DNA of 60,000 bases, taken from Antedon mediterranea (Eukaryota; Echinodermata; Crinoidea; Comatulida; Antedonidae). Below the pieces are notes generated by a model. The model was not told where the DNA came from and did no database searches. It saw only the letters and a program-made list of their open reading frames with translations. Positions 31,510-43,630 of this stretch are shown here, piece after piece. Where the stretch lies: positions 18,235,001 through 18,295,000 of the forward strand of contig NC_092673.1 of the NCBI RefSeq assembly GCF_964355755.1, written 5' to 3'. Each line of letters begins with the position of its first letter. The stretch's first letter is position 1. The position numbers were made by a program, and so were the translations under genes.

Positions 31510-31884
31510 AACAAAATGGGAGTTTTTTTCACGATGATGAATGACTAGAGGTTTAGAGGGTGTTAAATTAAAGATGGCCATCCAAGGGTCAATATCACAA
31601 TTATTTTCCCCTCAAGGAATTCAGCCTTGCTTGTCAAATGAAACAACAACATTGATTTCAGGATTTTTGTAAAATACAATAAACTTTTTAAAATCAGAAC
31701 TCTCATTAGAATTTTACAAAATTCAGTTTAAAGTTTTTTTAACGTTTCAAATTCTATTATTGATTTTATGAAAAGATTAAAATTAAAATTAGACTTTTTA
31801 GTTTAATAAAGTGGGTAATGCAATGCCAGTATTATGTATGTATATAATATCTCATGTTTGATATTTAGTTTTATTAAGCTTAAC
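31510..31884 (+). other. 3' UTR and downstream flank of the ROCO gene
   Basis: AT-rich, no further coding. It contains the polyadenylation signal entered separately and runs into the 62-bp array. Confidence 0.5.
31678..31683 (+). terminator. Polyadenylation signal AATAAA
   Basis: Canonical hexamer about 170 bp after the stop of exon 21b and followed by T-rich sequence, suitable for the end of the ROCO gene transcript. Confidence 0.55.
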
Positions 31885-33378
31885 ATGCTGTAGTAGACAG
31901 TTGTAAACATATTGAAGCTGTAACTCAGTTGTCAATTGTGTACTCAATGCTGTAGTAGACAGTTGTCAACATATAGAAGCTGTAACTCAGTTGTCAATTG
32001 TGTGTACTCAATGCTGTAGTAGACAGTTGTCAACATATAGAAGCTGTAACTCAGTTGTCAATTGTGTACTCAATGCTATAGTAGACAGTTGTCAACATAT
32101 TGAAGCTGTAACTCAGTTGTCAATTGTCTACTCAATGCTGTAGTAGACAGTTGTCAACATATTGAAGCTGTAACTCAGTTGTCAATTGTGTACTCAATGC
32201 TGTAGTAGACAGTTGTCAACATATTGAAGCTGTAACTCAGTTGTCAATTGTGTACTCAATGCTGTAGTAGACAGTTGTCAACATATTGAAGCTGTAACTC
32301 TGTTGTCAATTGTGTACTCAATGCTGTAGTAGACAGTTGTCAACATATTAAAGCTGTAACTCTGTTGTCAATTGTGTACTCAATGCTGTAGTAGACAGTT
32401 GTCAACATATTGAAGCTGTAACTCAGTTGTCAATTGTGTACTCAATGCTGTAGTAAACAGTTGTCAACATATTGAAGCTGTAACTCAGTTGTCAATTGTG
32501 TACTCAATGCTGTAGTAGACAGTTGTCAACATATTAAAGCTGTAACTCAGTTGTCAATTGTGTACTCAATGCTGTAGTAGACAGTTGTCAACATATTGAA
32601 GCTGTAACTCAGTTGTCAATTGTGTACTCAATGCTGTAGTAGACAGTTGTCAACATATTGAAGCTGTAACTCAGTTGTCAATTGTGTACTCAATGCTGTA
32701 GTAGATAGTTGTCAACATATTGAAGCTGTAACTCAGTTGTCAATTGTGTACTCAATGCTGTAGTAGACAGTTGTCAACATATAGAAGCTGTAACTCAGTT
32801 GTCAATTGTCTACTCAATGCTGTAGTAGACAGTTGTCAACATATTGAAGCTGTAACTCAGTTGTCAATTGTGTACTCAATGCTGTAGTAGACAGTTGTCA
32901 ACATATTGAAGCTGTAACTCTGTTGTCAATTGTGTACTCAATGCTGTAGTAGACAGTTGTCAACATATTGAAGCTGTAACTGAGTTGTCAATTGTGTACA
33001 CAATGCTGTAGTAGACAGTAGTCAATATATTGAAGCTGTAACTCAGTTGTCAATTGTGTACTCAATGCTGTAGTAGACAGTTGTAAACATATTGAAGCTG
33101 TAACTCAGTTGTCAATTGTGTACTCAATGCTGTAGTAAACAGTTGTCAACATATTGAAGCTGTAACTCAGTTGTCAATTGTCTACTAAATGCTGTAGTAG
33201 ACAGTTATCAACATATTGAAGCTGTAACTCAGTTGTCAATTGTGTACTCAATGCTGTAGTAGACAGTTGTCAACATATAGAAGCTGTAACTCAGTTGTCA
33301 ATTGTGTACTCATTGCTGTAGTAGACAGTTGTCAACATATTAAAGCTGTAACTCAGTTGTCAATTGTGTACTCAATGA
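31885..33378. repeat. 62-bp minisatellite, 24 copies
   Basis: The unit is GCTGTAGTAGACAGTTGTCA then ACATATTGAAGCTGTAACTC and AGTTGTCAATTGTGTACTCAAT. Spacing is 62 bp except one unit with an extra GT pair. Variants are single-base and scattered. It starts about 200 bp past the polyadenylation signal. Confidence 0.97.
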
Positions 33379-33796
33379 TTACAGTTTAGATATCTGTTAC
33401 ATAATTAGTATACACCTTTTGATTGGTAGGATATGGGAACAAAAAGTGGGGTTTTTTAAAATATTGATACAATTAGAGATGCCCCTACAATCTCAATTTT
33501 TTTCAAAGTGTATATTGCAGCTATAAACATTTTAAAGTAAAGTAATAATTTGATAAAAGAAAAAAAAATTCAAATTAATAAGGGGACGCGACAGGATATG
33601 AGGGCAGCAATTAGGTGTTTGATATAATGATACTGATGATAATAATGTTGCTATTTGTTTGTATTAATAACTATGGTAGTTATGATTAATGATGCTAAAT
33701 TGTATTTTAAATCAAGAAATCATGTAATAATTAGACCATGACAACCTAAGTGTATTGTAACAAAGACAACAACATTTTCCACTCAACAACACCATT
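33379..33796. other. Spacer between arrays, nothing seen
   Basis: AT-rich unique-looking sequence without open frame or transposon termini. Confidence 0.5.
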
Positions 33797-35110
33797 TTCT
33801 ACTCAACACAGTTTGTTGTGGATAAATCCAAAAGCTGTAGGAATCCCTGTATTTATAGTACAGGGATTTAACAACACAATTTGTTGTGGATAAATCCAAA
33901 AGCTGTAGGAATCCCTGTATTTATAGTACAGGGATTTTAACAACACAATTTGTTGTGGATAAATCCAAAAGCTGTAGGAATCACTGTATTTATAGTACAG
34001 GGATTTTAACAACACAATTTGTTGTGGATAAATCCAAAAGCTGTAGGAATCACTGTATTTATGGTACAGGGATTTTAACAACATAATTTGTTGTGGATAA
34101 ATCTAAAAGCTGTAGGAATCCCTGTATTTATAGTACAGGGATTTTAACAACACAATTTGTTGTGGATAAATCTAAAAGCTGTTGGAATCACTGTATTTAT
34201 GGTACAGGGATTTTAACAACACAATTTGTTGTGGATAAATCTAAAAGCTGTAGGAATCCCTGTATTTATAGTACAGGGATTTTAACAACACAATTTGTTG
34301 TGGATAAATCTAAAAGCTGTAGGAATCCCTGTATTTATAGTACAGGGATTTTAACAACACAATTTGTTGTGGATAAATCTAAAAGCTGTAGGAATCACTG
34401 TATTTATAGTACAGGGATTTTAACAACACAATTTGTTGTGGATAAATCTAAAAGCTCTAGGAATCCCTGTATTTATAGTACAGGGATTTTAACAACACAA
34501 TTTGTTGTGGATAAATCTAAAAGCTGTAGGAATTACTGTATTTATAGTACAGGGATTTTAACATCACAATTTGTTGTGGATAAATCTTAAAGCTGTAGGA
34601 ATCCCTGTATTTATAGTACAGGGATTTTAACAACACAATTTGTTGTGGATAAATCTAAAAGCTGTAGGAATCCCTGTATTTATAGTACAGGGATTTTAAC
34701 AACACAATTTGTTGTGGATAAATCTAAAAGCTGTAGGAATCCCTGTATTTATAGTACAGGGATTTTAACAACACAATTTGTTGTGGATAAATCTAAAAGC
34801 TGTAGGAATTACTGTATTTATAGTACAGGGATTTTAACATCACAATTTGTTGTGGATAAATCCAAAAGCTGTAGGAATCACTGTATTTATAGTACAGGAA
34901 TTTTAACAACACACTTTGTTGTTGATAAATCTAAAAGCTGTAGGAATCACTGTATTTATAGTACAGGGATTTTAACATCACAATTTGTTGTGGATAAATC
35001 TAAAAGCTGTAGGAATCCCTGTATTTATAGTAGAGGGATTTTAACAACACACTTTGTTATTGATAAATCTAAAAGCTGTAGGAATCCCTGTATTTATAGT
35101 ACAGAGATTT
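33797..35110. repeat. 69-bp minisatellite, about 19 copies, two hairpins per unit
   Basis: Each unit carries ACAACACAATTTGTTGT (6-bp arms) and AATCCCTGT-x9-ACAGGGATT (9-bp arms). Unit spacing is 69 bp (one 68). Because 69 is divisible by three, open frames run through it on both strands (VDKSKSCRNPCIYSTGILTT on +); these are by-products without start or domain evidence. Confidence 0.97.
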
Positions 35111-35238
35111 TTACAAAAAATGACCAAATTGATAATGATAACTATTAATGATGTGCAATTGTCAGTCTGTGTTAACTGTCACCCTTTTTAATTCATATTT
35201 TGCGATATCAATGTTGTCATTCTTCATGCTGCATTTTG

Positions 35239-36292
35239 GTTAAAGTGTGGCCTACTGTACTTAATAGGCCTAACAATAAATATAATAAGTCAATTCACAT
35301 TAATATTTTGTTCTCTCTTAGTTAAAGTGTGGCCTACTGTACTTAATAGGCCAACAATAAATATAATAAGTCAATTCACATTAATATTTTGTTCTCTCTT
35401 GGTTAAAGTGTGGCCTACTGTACTTAATAGGCCTAACAATAAATATAATAAGTCAATTCACATTAATATTTTGTTCTCTCTTGGTTATAGTGTGGCCTAC
35501 TGTACTTAATAGGCCTACAATAAATATAATAAGTCAATTAACATTAATATTTTGTTCTCTCTTGGTTAAAGTGTGGCCTACTGTACTTAATAGGCCAACA
35601 ATAAATATAATAAGTCAATTAACATTAATATTTTGTTCTCTCTTGGTTAAAGTGTGGCCTACTGTACTTAATAGGCCTATAATAAATATAATAAGTCAAT
35701 TCACATTAATATTTTGTTCTCTCTTAGTTAAAGTGTGGCCTACTGTACTTAATAGGCCAACAATAAATATAATAAGTCAATTCACATTAATATTTTGTTC
35801 TCTCTTAGTTAAAGTGTGGCCTACTGTACTTAATAGGCCTAACAATAAATATAATAAGTCAATTCACATTAATATTTTGTTCTCTCTTGGTTAAAGTGTG
35901 GCCTACTGTACTTAATAGGCCAACAATAAATATAATAAGTCAATTCACATTAATATTTTGTTCTCTCTTAGTTAAAGTGTGGCCTACTGTACTTAATAGG
36001 CCAACAATAAATATAATAAGTCAATTCACATTAATATTTTGTTCTCTCTTAGTTAAAGTGTAGCCTACTGTACTTAATAGGCCTAACAATAAATATAATA
36101 AGTCAATTCACATTAATATTTTGTTCTCTCTTGGTTAAAGTGTGGCCTACTGTACTTAATAGGCCTACAATAAATATAATAAGTCAATTCACATTAATAT
36201 TTTGTTCTCTCTTGGTTAAAGTGTGGCCTACTGTACTTAATAGGCCTACAATAAATATAATAAGTCAATTCACATTAATATTTTGTTCTTTC
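35239..36292. repeat. 81/82-bp minisatellite, 13 copies
   Basis: The unit starts GTTAAAGTGTGGCCTACTGT and continues ACTTAATAGGCC...AATAAATATAATAAGTCAATT and TTAATATTTTGTTCTCTCTT. Length alternates between 81 and 82 through CCAACAAT/CCTAACAAT/CCTACAAT variants. The reading frames across it are by-products. Confidence 0.97.
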
Positions 36293-36306
36293 TTTTCTAA
36301 GTTTGT

Positions 36307-36361
36307 AAAATTACAAAAACAAAACATATCTGTGTTTGTTCTGTTTTGTTTTTGTAATTTT
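36307..36361. repeat. Perfect 20-bp-arm hairpin next to the 81/82-bp array
   Basis: AAAATTACAAAAACAAAACA (36307-36326) and its exact complement (36342-36361) flank a 15-base loop. The stem is low in complexity, so a small-RNA precursor is only a weak possibility; the end of a lost foldback element is another. Confidence 0.7.
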
Positions 36362-37307
36362 TAACATATTTACATTAATTATAAATAACTAACATGTGCA
36401 TATGCAAATGAGACCAGGTAAACGGAAGTGCAGAACGATGTTTAAATATAATGATTTGAATAAATACATTTTTTTGTACAGAACTGAATTATAGTTTTTA
36501 TATGAATGAATTTTCTAATACCTATTTGTTAAAAATGAAATGTTTTATATTTTGATATTTTTCACTTTTAATTCAATTTTGTAAATTAAAACTCAATTAA
36601 GTATTTATGCTGCTGTGTTTTAATGTTTATATTCATATATTTTTAAATAAATACTAATGAATGAAAAGCTTTTTTTTTGTTTGTAAGGAATGTGTGTTTG
36701 TTTTGAATGGGGAGATTTTAACATCGAGGAGATCATTATACTGTATTAAAATGTACGTGCTTTGCTATTCATTGTATATTATACAAAATATCCATTCCAC
36801 CAATCCAGAGAGTAATAAAGTTCTTCGATATTATACATTACACAGCGATGTTAAGTCGTAGACAAAAATGGTGATTGCGCCCTCTATAAAAAATAAAAGT
36901 TTATTCACCCAACAAACCACTCAACAACATGCATGGGATGCCGAAGAATGTCAAACACAAGAAGTAAGTTTTTGTTTCATTATCATTACTGTATCCTAGG
37001 CCTACAAACTTAGTACTATATTATATCGGCCTAGATAGGCCTAGCTAGGCTAGTTCTAACTAGCTAGGGCAGGCCCTACCTCTAGCTATCAAAGGCTTTT
37101 AGCCCTTATAGCTAGGCCTATTCTATATACTATATCCTAGTGGGCCTACTAGGCTAGGCCCCTAGTAGAATAAAGACAGGCCTGCTGAGGGAGTCTCCAC
37201 AACTTGTCGTTAGAGAACTGCATTGTGATTGGTCCTAAGACGAACATAAACACATGGATGGATGAGGATGTAGGGGGATTCTGGGTTTATAATTGCTTTT
37301 AAATATC
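36362..37307. other. AT-rich stretch then AGGCCTA-rich stretch, possible first exon
   Basis: 36362-36900 is AT-rich with no gene. At 36929-36963 an ATG-led frame MHGMPKNVKHKK runs to a good donor GTAAGT and could be a first coding exon of a gene continuing elsewhere, but no partner exon was found; weak. 36990-37180 is dense in TAGGCCTA words, a compositional signature seen throughout the window. Confidence 0.3.
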
Positions 37308-37315
37308 GTTTTTTA

Positions 37316-38212
37316 GGTGCTAGTTCCGTTTCGCACCTGTCGTTTATTTCGACTCAAAATTGGTTAAGTAACTTTATCGTGAGTACCACACCTTAGAATT
37401 AGGCCTCAAAAATACTTTTACGAAGGAGATCACACAAAAAGTAAAAAATAAATCCTTTAAATTGATGAATTTACAGACGTGTTTCTCGCACATCGGTTTG
37501 TGAATTTCGCATACTCCATGTTCAATATTGTTGTTTCTATGGAGCGCCATAAGAGCAATCATAATTAGAGGGCTAAAAACTCAGTAAATTGCGTATATTT
37601 AATGCATTTATTGGTGAAAATTACGTTCAATTTTATCATATTTGTCAATGTCAACGCAACAAAAATATTACTGTTGATACTGTACATGGTTTTTGCAGGA
37701 ACTTTTATTTTAGGATTTAATTCATTATCATATTACATGTACTGTTGTAGGGGTATACCTGATCTAAATAATATTCCTCTTAGTCTATATTCTTACTCTT
37801 AGTTAGGCCTAGGGTTGGTTGCTATTTGAAAACAGCAAATTATTAGCAGTAAAATGTTACAGCATTTTTATTGACAAAATATATTAAAATTAAACGTGTA
37901 TTTCAATAATAAATGCATTAAAAGAAGACGCATTCCACTGAGTTTTTAACCATCTATTGTTGTTGCTCTTTTGGCGCTCCATAGAAACGAAAATATTGAA
38001 CTTCGAGTATGCTAAATTCGCGAACGGTATGCGAGAATCATGTCTGTAAAATCATCAATTTAAGGATTTATTTGTTACTTTTTATGTGATTCTTCTTCAT
38101 AAAAGTACTTATGAGGCCCAATTTTAAGGTGTGGTATTCACAATAAGTTGCTTAACAATTTCGAGTCAAAAGGAAGTCGAAATAAAAACAGGTGCGAAAC
38201 GGAACTAGCGCC
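37316..38212. mobile_element. Foldback element with about 280-bp inverted arms
   Basis: Left arm 37316 to about 37590 (GGTGCTAGTTCCGTTTCGCA...) pairs with right arm about 37930-38212 (...TGCGAAACGGAACTAGCGCC) with scattered mismatches. Exact 8-bp duplications GTTTTTTA flank it (37308-37315 and 38213-38220). The loop of about 340 bp has no transposase. The 8-bp duplication fits a hAT-type MITE with long arms. Confidence 0.85.
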
Positions 38213-38364
38213 GTTTTTTATTAAATAAAAAATGTTATAACTAGGCTAAGCCTATATAGACATGTCAGAATGAAGAAGTAATATTAATAACGAGAAATTT
38301 AAACAATTAAATTTCATATACATTTTAGGGTAAATTCATGGAGAGTCTGTTTTTCAGCAGCTTA

Positions 38365-39925
38365 AGCCTGGTTTCCAGTCGACGTAAGATTTGTTTCCGC
38401 TTACGATTGCGTCGTTTTCTTACGATTACGCTTGCGTTCCGATCAGTTGACCAAAAACTAACGTTGACACGAAATTGTCATAATCACGTTGGACCGCAAA
38501 AATTTAGATCATTACATGTGCTGATTCCGTCGTTACGAAAGTTGAATTTTATCGCAAAGTCTGTCCTTCTTGCCCTTACGTCGAGTTGAAATTTTTCCTT
38601 GCGATTACAACACATATGACGTGATAACAAGAAATGATTTCTGATTGGCTCATAAATTCCGTGCGAAAAGAGGAGGCCATTTTCCAAAACATAAACAGTG
38701 CAGTGAGGCTATGACATATTTTTTACATAATCTTAATTAGTTATTAATTAAAATGTTTTATCAATTCTTCTTTTGATAGTCGCCGACAAATTTAGTCTTT
38801 TTATTCTGAGAATTATTTTATGAGCGGCTTAAACAATCCCATGATTTTACCCACCCGAGAGAGCTTGTTTATCGGAGTTTTAATTTTTTGTCTGCCGCCT
38901 TTTGTTTTGATTTTCTTTGTACCACCCTGCATGGCTTAATTATTGTTTATGATTAGACTGTTGTTATAATGTTGAATATCATGACTTGCCTACGATGTTA
39001 TTTATACATTTTATCTATTGGTTTTTTTTACCCGGTTTTCATTTTTTTATAAATTATAGATAATTCAAATGATGTAGGCTAATAATTATTTATTTTCATC
39101 ATCAAATTATCATAGGCCTATAAATTGCAAACACTACGGTGAATTTAATAAATACGTATATATTATTAATTTATTACCTAAACCTACCTTCATCCTACAA
39201 TTAAAACAAAATCATTACGTAATTTTTCCCCACCTGCTTTTGAATGCAAACTATATGCCAGGTGAACGTATTGTTCCTGATAAGCCTGATGATGACACTG
39301 TTCTCTAACATTTTATTGCCATTTAGTTTTTAATTTAGTCCGCCAATGTGTATTATTTTTACCCATTATATCGTATTTTTACTATGTTTATATAATTATA
39401 ATAAGTAACAAGCAAGACAATTTTGTATAGTTCTCACATCTATTTTGTATTTCATCCACCTAAATTATTACATTCTATCACGAATTGAACAACATCGTGG
39501 TTCAGGTTTATTTACGTATCATTTATTGTCAACAATATTCTTATATACGGTACTTTCTACTTTATTTCACCTTTCCAAGCTTTGACCTTCTTGCCAACGT
39601 CACATAGTCCTCGTCACTGATTGGCTGGTTCTCAAGTCAACTTTCGTAAGCGTAAGCGAAAGGGTATAAAATCGCATCGTAAGGCATGTTCATCCAGAAA
39701 TTCACCGGTTTCCTGTCGAACAGTCGAATATCGACGTAACAGACGGAAGCTTCAGTCACCGGTTTCCTGTCAAACATTTGTACTACGGCGATTTCTACTT
39801 GCGTTACGTCGTTTTGACATTTAGCTTTTTTCAACCGGTTTCCTGTCGATTTTCAATTTCCAATGTAAAAACGAGCCAGTCGACGTAAGAAATTCTAATT
39901 TCTTACGTCGACTGGAAACCAGGCT
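38365..39925. mobile_element. PIF/Harbinger-like non-autonomous transposon
   Basis: Perfect 25-bp inverted ends (outer part AGCCTGGTTTCCAGTCGACG) and a 3-bp direct repeat TTA (38362-38364 and 39926-39928), the target typical of PIF/Harbinger. At 1561 bp it has no transposase frame. The right end adds a second inverted copy, making a hairpin (39876-39915, 19-bp arms, 2-base loop). Motif copies CCGGTTTCCTGTC recur at 39700-39850. Confidence 0.85.
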
Positions 39926-39928
39926 TTA

Positions 39929-40747
39929 GGAAAGCTCATTAATATTCATGAGATATTCACAAAATCACGTCATCAGTGGATTCCAAACTCGCGACGTCAT
40001 GTACGTTGTGTTTGTCGACTAATTTACATCTTTCTCCCCTCTCAAACGACGACCACCCGATCATTGTGAAATACATTTTTTGTAGATTTTCTAAGCTAGA
40101 AGGCCTAAAGTGTAATAATAACAGTAGTAGCATATATTTATTTGACATTTAATGAATACAAAATTTAGTACAGATCATAGAGTCATAAATTGTACTATTT
40201 TTACCTCTATAGTACAGATCGTATTATCGGCTTCACGTACTAGGCCTAACCTAAATCATTTTTTTTATGGGTGAGAGCCATTCTGACTACCGTAGGGATT
40301 CCATGTGATGATGGCTACGTTAAAACATTGGGGCCCGTGGGCCTAGCTAGCCTACTAGACGATTGGCCCATAAATAACAAAACTCAGTGGATTCCAAACC
40401 CATCCTATCAACCAAACTCCTAAACAATCTAAACCTAAAACGTTCTACAAAATCGGCTGTATGTAAATATTGAGGCAAAACAAGGTCTGATCGCCGTCCG
40501 CACGTTATGGTGTCCCGCGATCGTCTACTGTAAGTAGGCCTAAAATAGTTTACTCTCCAAAAAAGCGGATACTGCATCAAGCAAGTTGACCTAGTAGTAG
40601 GAAGGAGACCTAGCCGATCCGGAACAGTTAAAAATTGAGCTAGCTAGTGTAGTAGACCCTATGCGAATTGATACTACCAGGCTATTTACTATAGGCTACA
40701 CTTGTTAAAATTAGCAATACTATGCTCACCAATATTCCAACTCTCTC
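39929..40747. other. Unique-looking spacer, nothing seen
   Basis: Mixed sequence with AGGCCTA words and short non-conserved frames only. Confidence 0.5.
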
Positions 40748-43630
40748 CAGGGCTCGCAGAATCCTAAAATATTTGGTTGCCCTTCGGGCAAGTAGGTTTT
40801 AGATTTTGGTTGCCCTCATCATTTTTTTACTTGCCCACTATTTTAACTTAATTTTAACGTTTTATACCGCGACTGCACCGCGAAAAAACGTCGGTGAAAA
40901 ACGCCTATGCTTAATACACTGTGGTGTTTTTTCCGATGGATTTTAAAGTAGTGTAAACAATTTTTCAAATTTTTTCAATTACACAGTGATGTAGGCCAAT
41001 CTTTTAAGAACATTTTACAGTAATTTATTTTCTCATACGATCCTCCGTACAAGAGTTGCGATTGTTTAATTAACATGGTGTCCTGAAATCCCTTGAAAAC
41101 GCTATGTTATTTCTGTTGGTTACGCTTCGTTGCACGGCATTGTTTGTCATCGATCGAAGATGTGTTCCGTTTCGTGAATGAAAAAGGCGTATTCACGTCA
41201 CGTGGGTTTACTTTGGGAGCAAAAACGTTTTGCTTCTATTGTGCAATGAAATTCCGAAATCAAGCTATTTTGCGATATTTAAAATGTAGTGGCCTAGACA
41301 TGGCACTAATTATCTTACAATTATTTAATAGATATATCTAAAATATTGCCTATAGAAATGTAGGCCTCCTAGGCCTAAAAAGTTTAAACAAAGTACTTAT
41401 GAAGGTGTAGACTTGCTCCAAGTCTGTATTGTTTTTTTTAATAATTTATTTGTTTTTATTTCGACCGCGATTTTTGTCTGAAAATACAGACTTGTGAAAC
41501 ACGTATAGAAATCGATTTGCAGACCGCAAACAACTGATAAGAATGACGTAGGTTATCATACCGTATTTGGCTATATGGGGCGGGCGGTATGTAAATATGG
41601 ATTTCAAATCAACCAATGATCATTTTGTTTCAAAATGAAAAAGATCGAGTACGTACAGTGCTGAATGTACGATCGAGACTGTTGAAATAATGAAATCGTG
41701 TTGCCAAGTTGTTTTGTTTATTAATTGTTTAGTCCTTAGCCTAGGCCTCGCACGTATGATGATCTGCCAAATAAAACGCCAATAAGAGGTAGGCCTACAT
41801 ACCACCACCGGCACACAACAGGATTCACACACAACAGACAGGGCTACGACACCCGCTACACAGAACAGGACAGGGTCTAGGTGGGATTTAAATCAAATTA
41901 TCTCCGCGTAATATTAAATGATCCATTCAATGTTTGATTTGCGGAGAAGCAAGACGAGTTTTCATGTTCTTGGGGAAAATCCTATCAAATGTTTACCAGA
42001 CTACTACTAGGCATATAAAATCATTTCTAGCCTTCAGAAACTTTCATCAATGTCCCGATCAATGTACCCAAGTACATTGTCTAAACGTAACATAGCGCAT
42101 GCGTACCATCTTAGTTGTTGAGTCTTTGAAATTCTGAAATATGAATATTAAAACAGTGTACGAGTGAGTAGCCAATCGCATGCAGCTGAAACTAGTCAAC
42201 CGGATAATCTATGCACCAAGAATTCTTGGTGTCAAACCACGTGACTTTTGCGTGTTTCCCCAGACGGAGTATCCAAACTCAAGTAATACACGTATGAAAC
42301 GCCATATGTGCAAAAATGTTTATATTTTTACTAATATTAAGAAAAAAACTCCGTCTGGAGCCCAGACTAATGAAGGTGATGAGCTTGTAACGCGTTGAAA
42401 TCATAGAGAAGAAAAAAAAAACAAACATCAACTGACGTCCGTATACGTGACGTGAAACAATACGCATGCGTATAGCAAAAAACCTCACAGCAGCTGCCGT
42501 ACGTAGTAGGAGCACATGGGCACGGTGTGTGGAGAGTGCGGGCTTGTGGAAGTTTACTTGTTGTTTCAGTAGAAGCTCGCACAGGTTGGATAAAAACAAC
42601 CATCTGCTCGCACAAGTTGGTGATTGAAAACACAAGGGAACTGTGCCGAATTGTGGTGAAAACCACGTGCTCCGCCAAGTTGGAGTTTTTGAAAGTTCAA
42701 CTCTCGGCGATACCCGAAGAAGTGTATTGTTTTCAATGTTGATAATAAAAAATATACTGTAACTATTTAAGTATTCAATGTATTTATTAAATAAATTATT
42801 AGGCCTATTAAATTTATATTCTGTAATATTTATTAAAAAAATGGTAGGCCTACTTGGCCGTGTTAAAAACATCGGCCGCCGCCTATTTGGCACAGACAAT
42901 TAAAATTACGTATCTATTATAATAATTTAATAATATACTGTGTATTTTCAATACAACTGTACATTTGAACAATAATTACAGTAATTCAGCAAATTATTTA
43001 TTACACACAAAATACATAACATGAATGTAATTAAACATAGGCCTAATCTACTATCAGGCTGTAGGCCACATAATTAATACTAAGTAGTAGATTCAGATTT
43101 TATTACCACCGTAAAATGATGTCGATAATTGAGAAAAACAAAAACATACTAGCCCCTATTTTATTTGGTTTATAGTATAACTAGGGAGTTGTTAATTAGA
43201 AACTCCCTGGTATAATAACTTCAAATAAGTTAAAAGCCGAGAGTTCAACGCTTCCTATTTCGCGATCAATGGATGCCGCAAGAGACCGCGTGCTATATGA
43301 CAGACCTGGAAACTCTATACGCAACGACTTGATACGCCCGACTGCATAGAAACACATGTTTTGGCTCCTGGAGATAACGTTCCATACCACCGAATTCCGA
43401 TCCATACATTTACTTAACAAACACTACACTGGTCTCGACGTCAAGAGAATTCGTTCGTGCGCGACTATTATTTTCATTGTTACAGTTTTTCACAACCCCT
43501 GTAAAACATCGTGGACATTTTCGGTGATTTTAAGAGGTTGCCCGTCGGGACATGACATGTTAAATTTTAGTTGCCCGACGTATTTATTTGGTTGCCGCGG
43601 GACGTCGGGCAAGCGATTCTGCGAGCCCTG
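40748..43630. mobile_element. 2.9 kb DNA transposon, hAT-like ends, no transposase
   Basis: Perfect 16-bp terminal inverted repeats CAGGGCTCGCAGAATC (left) and GATTCTGCGAGCCCTG (right). Subterminal GGTTGCCC and CGGGCAA words recur near both ends. CTCTC flanks both sides; a full 8-bp duplication is not seen. The interior has only short frames, none recognisable, so it is a non-autonomous or decayed copy. Confidence 0.75.

Noticed and set aside
33803-35148. Repeat proteins VDKSKSCRN... on + and its minus-strand counterparts
   Set aside because: The unit length (69) is a multiple of three, so frames stay open by arithmetic; no start context, promoter or domain.
35327-36364. WPTVLNRPTINI-type frames
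   Set aside because: By-products of the 81/82-bp array; the frame breaks whenever an 82-bp unit occurs.
41093-41341. Cys-rich 82-residue frame resembling a zinc finger
   Set aside because: Cys/His spacing does not match BED, C2H2 or THAP patterns; starts at a non-ATG codon.
42264-42358. Tiny transposon bounded by AGACGGAGT and ACTCCGTCT
   Set aside because: Nine-bp inverted ends without a target duplication, inside a larger element; probably chance or a subterminal repeat.
42279-42899. 206-residue frame on the minus strand
   Set aside because: No start context, no domain, unbiased codons; lies inside the 2.9 kb non-autonomous transposon.
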